A stretch of 64,000 nucleotides of DNA from NCBI RefSeq assembly GCF_030294945.1, contig NZ_AP018448.1:7970501-8034500 (forward strand), in the 5' to 3' direction. A model generated the notes under the pieces. That model saw only the letters and a program-made list of their open reading frames with translations. It did no database searches and was not told the origin of the DNA. This document shows positions 59,144 to 64,000 of the stretch, in pieces; the first letter of the stretch is position 1; the number at the start of each line of letters is the position of its first letter. This stretch comes from Streptomyces graminofaciens (GTDB lineage: Bacteria; Actinomycetota; Actinomycetes; Streptomycetales; Streptomycetaceae). Made by a program: the position numbers and the translations under genes.

Positions 59144-59512
59144 GTGATCCAGCAGGAGTCGCGACTGCGTGTCGCCGACAACACTGGTGCGAAGGAAATC
59201 CTTTGCATCCGTGTGCTCGGTGGCTCCGGTCGCCGCTACGCGGGCATCGGTGACGTCATCGTCGCCACCGTCAAGGACGCGATCCCCGGTGGCAACGTGA
59301 AGAAGGGTGACGTCGTCAAGGCGGTCATCGTTCGCACCGTCAAGGAGCGCCGCCGTCCGGACGGCTCGTACATCCGCTTCGACGAGAACGCCGCCGTCAT
59401 TCTGAAGAACGACGGCGACCCTCGCGGCACCCGCATCTTCGGCCCGGTCGGGCGTGAGCTGCGCGAGAAGAAGTTCATGAAGATCATCTCGCTGGCTCCG
59501 GAGGTGCTGTAA
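59144..59512 (+). CDS. rplN: 50S ribosomal protein L14
   Basis: A 122-residue L14 starting at GTG with CAGGAGA upstream. It has [20 protein letters not shown] and [20 protein letters not shown]. It is the first gene of the spc part. Confidence 0.98.
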   Translation: MIQQESRLRVADNTGAKEILCIRVLGGSGRRYAGIGDVIVATVKDAIPGGNVKKGDVVKAVIVRTVKERRRPDGSYIRFDENAAVILKNDGDPRGTRIFGPVGRELREKKFMKIISLAPEVL

Positions 59513-59514
59513 GC

Positions 59515-59838
59515 ATGAAGATCAAGAAGGGCGACCTGGTCCAGGTCATCACCGGTAAGGACAAGGGCAAGCAGGGCAAGGTCATCGCGGCCTTCCCCCG
59601 CGAGGACCGTGTTCTGGTCGAGGGTGTCAACCGGGTCAAGAAGCACACCAAGGCCGGTCCGACCGCCAGCGGTTCGCAGGCCGGCGGCATCGTCACGACC
59701 GAGGCGCCGATCCACGTCTCCAACGTCCAGCTGGTCGTTGAGAAGGACGGCAAGAAGGTCGTGACCCGCGTCGGTTACCGCTTCGACGACGAGGGCAACA
59801 AGGTTCGCGTTGCCAAGCGGACGGGTGAGGACATCTGA
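59515..59838 (+). CDS. rplX: 50S ribosomal protein L24
   Basis: A 107-residue L24 with the KOW motif ([20 protein letters not shown]) that starts large-subunit assembly. Its stop overlaps the rplE start by one base. Confidence 0.97.
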   Translation: MKIKKGDLVQVITGKDKGKQGKVIAAFPREDRVLVEGVNRVKKHTKAGPTASGSQAGGIVTTEAPIHVSNVQLVVEKDGKKVVTRVGYRFDDEGNKVRVAKRTGEDI

Positions 59839-60395
59839 TGGCTACCACCACCACTCCGCGTCTCAAGACGAAGTACCGCGAGGAGATCGCGGGCAAGCTG
59901 CGTGACGAGTTCCAGTACGAGAACGTCATGCAGATCCCCGGCCTCGTCAAGATCGTGGTCAACATGGGTGTGGGCGACGCCGCCCGCGACTCGAAGCTGA
60001 TCGAGGGCGCCATCCGCGACCTCACCACGATCACCGGTCAGAAGCCGGCCGTCACCAAGGCCCGTAAGTCCATCGCGCAGTTCAAGCTGCGTGAGGGCCA
60101 GCCGATCGGTGCCCACGTCACGCTCCGTGGCGACCGCATGTGGGAGTTCCTGGACCGCACCCTGTCGCTCGCGCTCCCGCGCATCCGCGACTTCCGTGGT
60201 CTGTCCCCCAAGCAGTTCGACGGCCGTGGCAACTACACCTTCGGTCTCACCGAGCAGGTCATGTTCCACGAGATCGACCAGGACAAGATCGACCGCACCC
60301 GGGGTATGGACATCACCGTGGTGACCACGGCGACCAACGACGCTGAGGGCCGTGCGCTCCTCCGTCACCTCGGCTTCCCCTTCAAGGAGGCGTGA
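59838..60395 (+). CDS. rplE: 50S ribosomal protein L5
   Basis: A 185-residue L5 that binds 5S rRNA and P-site tRNA, with [20 protein letters not shown] and [19 protein letters not shown]. The end of the gene holds the AAGGAGG used by the next gene. Confidence 0.98.
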   Translation: MATTTTPRLKTKYREEIAGKLRDEFQYENVMQIPGLVKIVVNMGVGDAARDSKLIEGAIRDLTTITGQKPAVTKARKSIAQFKLREGQPIGAHVTLRGDRMWEFLDRTLSLALPRIRDFRGLSPKQFDGRGNYTFGLTEQVMFHEIDQDKIDRTRGMDITVVTTATNDAEGRALLRHLGFPFKEA

Positions 60396-60400
60396 GCGAG

Positions 60401-60586
60401 ATGGCGAAGAAGGCTCTGATCGCGAAGGCTGCTCGTAAGCCTAAGTTCGCCGTGCGCGGCTACACCCGCTGCCAGCGGTGTGGCCGTCCGCACTCCGTGT
60501 ACCGCAAGTTCGGCCTCTGCCGCGTGTGCCTTCGTGAGATGGCTCACCGTGGCGAGCTGCCGGGCGTGACCAAGAGCTCCTGGTAA
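60401..60586 (+). CDS. rpsZ: 30S ribosomal protein S14, zinc-binding (type Z)
   Basis: A 61-residue S14 with the four-cysteine zinc site (CQRCGRPHS and CRVCLRE). Actinomycetes often carry a second, zinc-free S14 elsewhere for zinc limitation. The ATG at 60401 is set by [10 protein letters not shown]. Confidence 0.97.
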   Translation: MAKKALIAKAARKPKFAVRGYTRCQRCGRPHSVYRKFGLCRVCLREMAHRGELPGVTKSSW

Positions 60587-60634
60587 TCCCCACTTTCAGG
60601 GATTCCCGAAGCTCTCGGTAAGCACTGGGCGTGT

Positions 60635-60681
60635 CAGGCGCCCACCCTTCCATGGCTTAGGCTTGGAGGGTTGGGCGCCTG
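60635..60681 (+). promoter_or_regulatory. Large hairpin between rpsZ and rpsH
   Basis: CAGGCGCCCA pairs perfectly with TGGGCGCCTG, with further inner pairing (CCCT/AGGG and CCA/TGG), in the 213-base gap before rpsH. No U-tract follows. It is the strongest structure inside the spc operon and could be a regulatory or processing element. Confidence 0.65.
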
Positions 60682-60799
60682 TTGCCGCCCGTACGACTTA
60701 CTACGCCGTAGGTCCACCGCGCCGCACCCGCCCCGTCTCGGATCGGGGAGAGGGATGGTGCACCAGGAAACCCCGGCGAGAGAGGCCGAAGGCCAATTC

Positions 60800-61198
60800 A
60801 TGACCATGACTGATCCGATCGCAGACATGCTTACGCGTCTGCGGAACGCGAACTCGGCATACCACGACTCCGTGACGATGCCGGCATCGAAGATCAAGTC
60901 TCACATCGCGGAGATCCTCCAGCAGGAGGGCTTCATCACGGGCTGGAAGGTCGAGGACGCCGAGGTCGGCAAGAACCTCGTCCTGGAGCTGAAGTTCGGC
61001 CCCAACCGTGAGCGCTCCATCGCGGGCATCAAGCGGATCTCCAAGCCCGGTCTCCGGGTTTACGCGAAGTCCACCTCCCTGCCCAAGGTGCTGGGTGGCC
61101 TCGGCGTGGCGATCATCTCCACGTCCCACGGGCTCCTCACCGACAAGCAGGCCGGCAAGAAGGGCGTAGGCGGAGAAGTCCTCGCCTACGTCTGGTAG
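60800..61198 (+). CDS. rpsH: 30S ribosomal protein S8
   Basis: A 132-residue S8 that organises the 16S central domain, with [20 protein letters not shown] and [20 protein letters not shown]. The ATG at 60800 gives the standard N-terminus. S8 is the translational repressor of spc in E. coli. Confidence 0.97.
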   Translation: MTMTDPIADMLTRLRNANSAYHDSVTMPASKIKSHIAEILQQEGFITGWKVEDAEVGKNLVLELKFGPNRERSIAGIKRISKPGLRVYAKSTSLPKVLGGLGVAIISTSHGLLTDKQAGKKGVGGEVLAYVW

Positions 61199-61222
61199 CG
61201 GAAGGGAACGGAGGAAACAGCT

Positions 61223-61762
61223 ATGTCGCGCATTGGCAAGCTCCCCATCACGGTTCCCGCCGGCGTGGACGTCACCATCGACGGCCAGACGGTCTCGGTC
61301 AAGGGCCCCAAGGGCACGCTGACCCACACCGTCGTTTCGCCGATCGAGATCGCCAAGGGTGAGGACGGCGTTCTGAACGTCACCCGCCCCAACGACGAGC
61401 GTCAGAGCAAGGCCCTGCACGGCCTGTCCCGCACGCTGGTGGCGAACATGATCACCGGCGTGACCCAGGGTTACGTGAAGAAGCTCGAGATCAGCGGTGT
61501 CGGTTACCGCGTGCAGGCCAAGGGTTCGAACCTCGAGTTCGCGCTCGGCTACAGCCACCCGATCACCGTCGAGGCGCCCGAGGGCATCACCTTCAAGGTG
61601 GAGGCTCCGACCCGTTTCTCGGTCGAGGGCATCGACAAGCAGAAGGTCGGCGAGGTTGCGGCCAACATCCGCAAGCTGCGCAAGCCCGACCCGTACAAGG
61701 CCAAGGGCGTCAAGTACGAGGGCGAAGTCATCCGCCGCAAGGTCGGAAAGGCGGGTAAGTAA
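61223..61762 (+). CDS. rplF: 50S ribosomal protein L6
   Basis: A 179-residue L6 near the GTPase centre, with [20 protein letters not shown] and a C-terminal [20 protein letters not shown]. Confidence 0.98.
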   Translation: MSRIGKLPITVPAGVDVTIDGQTVSVKGPKGTLTHTVVSPIEIAKGEDGVLNVTRPNDERQSKALHGLSRTLVANMITGVTQGYVKKLEISGVGYRVQAKGSNLEFALGYSHPITVEAPEGITFKVEAPTRFSVEGIDKQKVGEVAANIRKLRKPDPYKAKGVKYEGEVIRRKVGKAGK

Positions 61763-61765
61763 GCC

Positions 61766-62149
61766 ATGGCATACGGTACGAAGATCGCTAAGGGCGACGC
61801 TTACAAGCGTGCTGCCATCAAGCGGCGCCACATCCGGATCCGTAAGAAGGTCAACGGTACGGCTGAGCGTCCCCGCCTGGTCGTGACCCGCTCGAACCGC
61901 CACATCGTGGCCCAGGTGATCGACGACCTCAAGGGTCACACCCTTGCGTCGGCGTCCACCCTGGACTCGTCGATCCGTGGTGCGTCGGAAGACAAGTCGG
62001 CCCAGGCCGGCAAGGTCGGCGCACTGGTCGCCGAGCGTGCCAAGGCCGCTGGTGTCGAGGCCGTCGTGTTCGACCGTGGTGGTAACCGGTACGCGGGTCG
62101 CATTGCGGCCCTCGCCGACGCCGCCCGCGAGGCCGGGCTCAAGTTCTGA
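61766..62149 (+). CDS. rplR: 50S ribosomal protein L18
   Basis: A 127-residue L18 that binds 5S rRNA, with [20 protein letters not shown] and [20 protein letters not shown]. It starts 3 bases after rplF. Confidence 0.97.
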   Translation: MAYGTKIAKGDAYKRAAIKRRHIRIRKKVNGTAERPRLVVTRSNRHIVAQVIDDLKGHTLASASTLDSSIRGASEDKSAQAGKVGALVAERAKAAGVEAVVFDRGGNRYAGRIAALADAAREAGLKF

Positions 62150-62188
62150 GCTCGCTGCGTAGCTAGCGGAAAGAGAGAGGTAAATCCA

Positions 62189-62794
62189 ATGGCTGGACCC
62201 CAGCGCCGCGGTGGCGGTGCCGGTGGCGGCGAGCGGCGGGACCGGAAGGGCCGTGACGGCGGCGCAGCTGCCGCCGAGAAGACCGCGTACGTTGAGCGCG
62301 TTGTCGCGATCAACCGCGTCGCCAAGGTTGTGAAGGGTGGTCGTCGCTTCAGCTTCACCGCGCTGGTCGTGGTGGGCGATGGTGACGGCACCGTGGGTGT
62401 CGGTTACGGCAAGGCCAAGGAGGTGCCGGCCGCCATCGCCAAGGGTGTTGAGGAGGCCAAGAAGCACTTCTTCAAGGTCCCCCGTATCCAGGGCACCATC
62501 CCCCACCCCATCCAGGGTGAGAAGGCTGCCGGCGTCGTCCTGCTCAAGCCCGCGTCCCCCGGTACCGGTGTTATCGCCGGTGGCCCGGTGCGTGCCGTGC
62601 TCGAGTGCGCCGGTATCCACGACGTGCTGTCGAAGTCGCTCGGCTCCGACAACGCGATCAACATCGTGCACGCGACCGTGGCGGCCCTGAAGGGTCTGCA
62701 GCGTCCCGAGGAGATCGCGGCCCGCCGTGGTCTGCCCCTCGAGGACGTCGCCCCCGCGGCTCTGCTCCGTGCGCGTGCCGGGGCGGGTGCGTAA
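62189..62794 (+). CDS. rpsE: 30S ribosomal protein S5
   Basis: A 201-residue S5 with a Gly/Arg-rich N-terminal extension ([20 protein letters not shown]) before the RNA-binding core ([20 protein letters not shown]). The loop linked to spectinomycin resistance ([10 protein letters not shown]) looks wild type. Confidence 0.97.
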   Translation: MAGPQRRGGGAGGGERRDRKGRDGGAAAAEKTAYVERVVAINRVAKVVKGGRRFSFTALVVVGDGDGTVGVGYGKAKEVPAAIAKGVEEAKKHFFKVPRIQGTIPHPIQGEKAAGVVLLKPASPGTGVIAGGPVRAVLECAGIHDVLSKSLGSDNAINIVHATVAALKGLQRPEEIAARRGLPLEDVAPAALLRARAGAGA

Positions 62795-62796
62795 TC

Positions 62797-62979
62797 ATGG
62801 CGCAGCTCAAGATTACGCAGGTCAAGTCCTACATCGGCAGCAAGCAGAACCACCGCGACACCCTGCGCTCCCTTGGTCTCAAGGGCATCAACACGCAGGT
62901 CGTCAAGGAGGACCGCCCCGAGTTCCGCGGCATGGTGCACACCGTCCGCCACCTCGTGTCGGTCGAGGAGGTCGACTGA
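62797..62979 (+). CDS. rpmD: 50S ribosomal protein L30
   Basis: A 60-residue L30 ([20 protein letters not shown]). It lies between rpsE and rplO with gaps of 2 bases on both sides. Confidence 0.97.
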   Translation: MAQLKITQVKSYIGSKQNHRDTLRSLGLKGINTQVVKEDRPEFRGMVHTVRHLVSVEEVD

Positions 62980-62981
62980 TC

Positions 62982-63437
62982 ATGGCGGAGAACAACCCGC
63001 TCAAGATCCACAACCTCCGTCCCGCCCCGGGCGCCAAGACCGCCAAGACCCGTGTGGGTCGTGGTGAGGCGTCGAAGGGTAAGACGGCCGGTCGTGGTAC
63101 CAAGGGTACGAAGGCTCGTTACCAGGTTCCGGAGCGCTTCGAGGGTGGCCAGATGCCCCTCCACATGCGTCTTCCGAAGCTGAAGGGCTTCAAGAACCCG
63201 TTCAAGACCGAGTTCCAGGTCGTGAACCTCGACAAGCTGGCCGCGCTCTACCCCGAGGGTGGCGAGGTCACCGTCGAGGGTCTGGTGGCCAAGGGTGCGG
63301 TTCGCAAGAACAGCCTCGTCAAGGTCCTGGGCCAGGGCGAGATCTCCGTGGCGCTGCAGGTGACGGTCGACGCCGTCTCCGGCTCCGCCAAGGAGAAGAT
63401 CACCGCCGCCGGCGGTTCGGTCACCGAGCTCATCTGA
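62982..63437 (+). CDS. rplO: 50S ribosomal protein L15
   Basis: A 151-residue L15 with the basic Gly-rich N-terminal arm ([20 protein letters not shown]) and the C-terminal core ([20 protein letters not shown]). It is the last gene of the co-directional ribosomal series in the window. Confidence 0.98.
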   Translation: MAENNPLKIHNLRPAPGAKTAKTRVGRGEASKGKTAGRGTKGTKARYQVPERFEGGQMPLHMRLPKLKGFKNPFKTEFQVVNLDKLAALYPEGGEVTVEGLVAKGAVRKNSLVKVLGQGEISVALQVTVDAVSGSAKEKITAAGGSVTELI

Positions 63438-63457
63438 GTTCACGACTGACGCAGCAG

Positions 63458-63499
63458 AGCCTGGCCGATGCCCCTCGCGGGCGTCGGCCAGGCTTTTTT
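63458..63499 (+). terminator. Intrinsic terminator after rplO
   Basis: GCCTGGCCGA with inner GCCC pairs with GGGC and TCGGCCAGGC, followed by a run of six T. It is a strong terminator that ends the S10/spc series after rplO. Confidence 0.95.
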
Positions 63500-63559
63500 G
63501 TTGCTCGGTGCGCGGGTGGTTCGCTGGTGTGGGCTCTGCGAACACCGCCCTGGAGCCGG

Positions 63560-64000
63560 TCAGGCCGCCGCGGCCTCCAGGCCCCGTGCCTTCAGACAGG
63601 CCTGCAGCCGGCTTTCGACATTGAGTTTGGCGAGCACCTGGGTCACGTACATCTTGACCGTGGTCTCCTTGATGCCGAGGGTTCGCGCAATGCGGTGATT
63701 GCTCAGGCCGCCGGAGAGAAGGTTGAGTACTTCCTGTTCCCGCGGGCTCAGTTGCGGGAATTGAATGCGGCCATGGATGAGTTCCGCGGCCAAGTCCTGC
63801 GGAAAATACGTGAATCCCGCGAGAGCTGCGGAAAAGGCGCGGTCGAAGTCCTCGGGGGTCGCCATGGAAGGCAGGAACGCACAGAGGCCCGCCGATACGT
63901 TCGGCGGGTTGACACGTGAATGGGTCGAGTCGTCATAAGTGATGAATCGACATCCCCCGGTCAATTGCCGGAGGCGGGTGAAGGTCGCCGGTTCTCCGTC
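63560..64000 (-). CDS. NarL/LuxR-type response regulator (5' end outside window)
   Basis: The frame is open to the right edge, so the N-terminus is missing; a TTG at 63964 is unlikely to be the start. The visible part begins in the last third of a receiver-like domain (CRFITYDDSTHSR, then NVSAGLCAFLPSMATPEDFD). A complete LuxR-type HTH follows (LSPREQEVLNLLSGGLSNHR through KMYVTQVLAKLNVESR). The position where receivers carry a conserved Lys (LxK) reads LPS, so this may be an atypical receiver that does not use Asp phosphorylation. It occupies the place after rplO where secY is commonly found. Confidence 0.8.
   Translation of the reverse strand, partial: DGEPATFTRLRQLTGGCRFITYDDSTHSRVNPPNVSAGLCAFLPSMATPEDFDRAFSAALAGFTYFPQDLAAELIHGRIQFPQLSPREQEVLNLLSGGLSNHRIARTLGIKETTVKMYVTQVLAKLNVESRLQACLKARGLEAAAA

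Overview
The window is chromosomal DNA from a Streptomyces-type actinomycete. The evidence is the very high GC content with nearly all-G/C third codon positions, frequent GTG and TTG starts, lipoprotein and Tat-type signal peptides, and the gene order rpmG - murB - aspC - trpT - secE - nusG - rplKA - two lipoproteins - rplJL - rpoBC - rpsLG - fusA - tuf, followed later by the S10 and spc ribosomal operons. RpsL has Lys43 and Lys88, and the RpoB rifampicin region looks wild type.

Region 1 (1-5570) looks like the right end of an integrative element. It holds a 5'-truncated XRE/TPR regulator, a GntR-Nudix fusion, a low-GC HTH/coiled-coil protein with a striking cluster of GTTGC/GCAAC inverted repeats in front of it, and a small membrane protein. 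It ends in a copy of the 3' half of a tRNA-Tyr gene, the signature of an attachment site. An intact IS1380-family element (3877-5536) has inserted into that tRNA fragment and duplicated TTAG.

Region 2 (5571-30682) is core chromosome: small metabolic and regulatory genes, a deaminase-like protein with lost catalytic residues, tRNA-Thr and tRNA-Met, rpmG, two MaoC/Had-like proteins, murB, a divergent SDR/TetR pair sharing two near-perfect operators, adenosine deaminase, aspC, tRNA-Trp, secE-nusG, rplKA, two lipoproteins, rplJL and rpoBC. Near-identical hairpins lie before and after rpoBC.

Region 3 (30709-37821), between rpoC and rpsL, is the most unusual part. A minus-strand cluster encodes a Crp-like regulator with a cyclic-nucleotide cassette, a class III nucleotide cyclase homologue, a P-loop/repeat protein, an SPFH-like protein, a PycTM-type Pycsar effector and an M48 membrane protease. 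Several stop/start overlaps couple the genes. The cyclase and the P-loop protein share a short Gly-rich motif. I read this as a candidate expanded Pycsar-like cyclic-nucleotide signalling or defence system. A DUF1707/DUF4190 membrane protein follows on the other strand.

Region 4 (38019-42516) is the str operon (rpsL, rpsG, fusA, tuf). Region 5 (42703-53050) is accessory: a secreted GH115 glucuronidase and GH10 xylanase pair, a frameshifted pseudogene, a secreted protein of unknown role, and a two-gene RNA-repair operon. That operon encodes an RNA ligase-polynucleotide kinase and a 928-residue protein joining a DUF504-like domain, an EEP nuclease, a 2H phosphoesterase and a eukaryotic-type poly(A) polymerase.

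Region 6 (53250-63499) is the S10 and spc operons from rpsJ to rplO. They share a 25-base leader element with rpsL and carry prominent hairpins at internal boundaries. A strong terminator ends the series after rplO. The window closes inside a minus-strand NarL-type regulator where secY would usually be expected.
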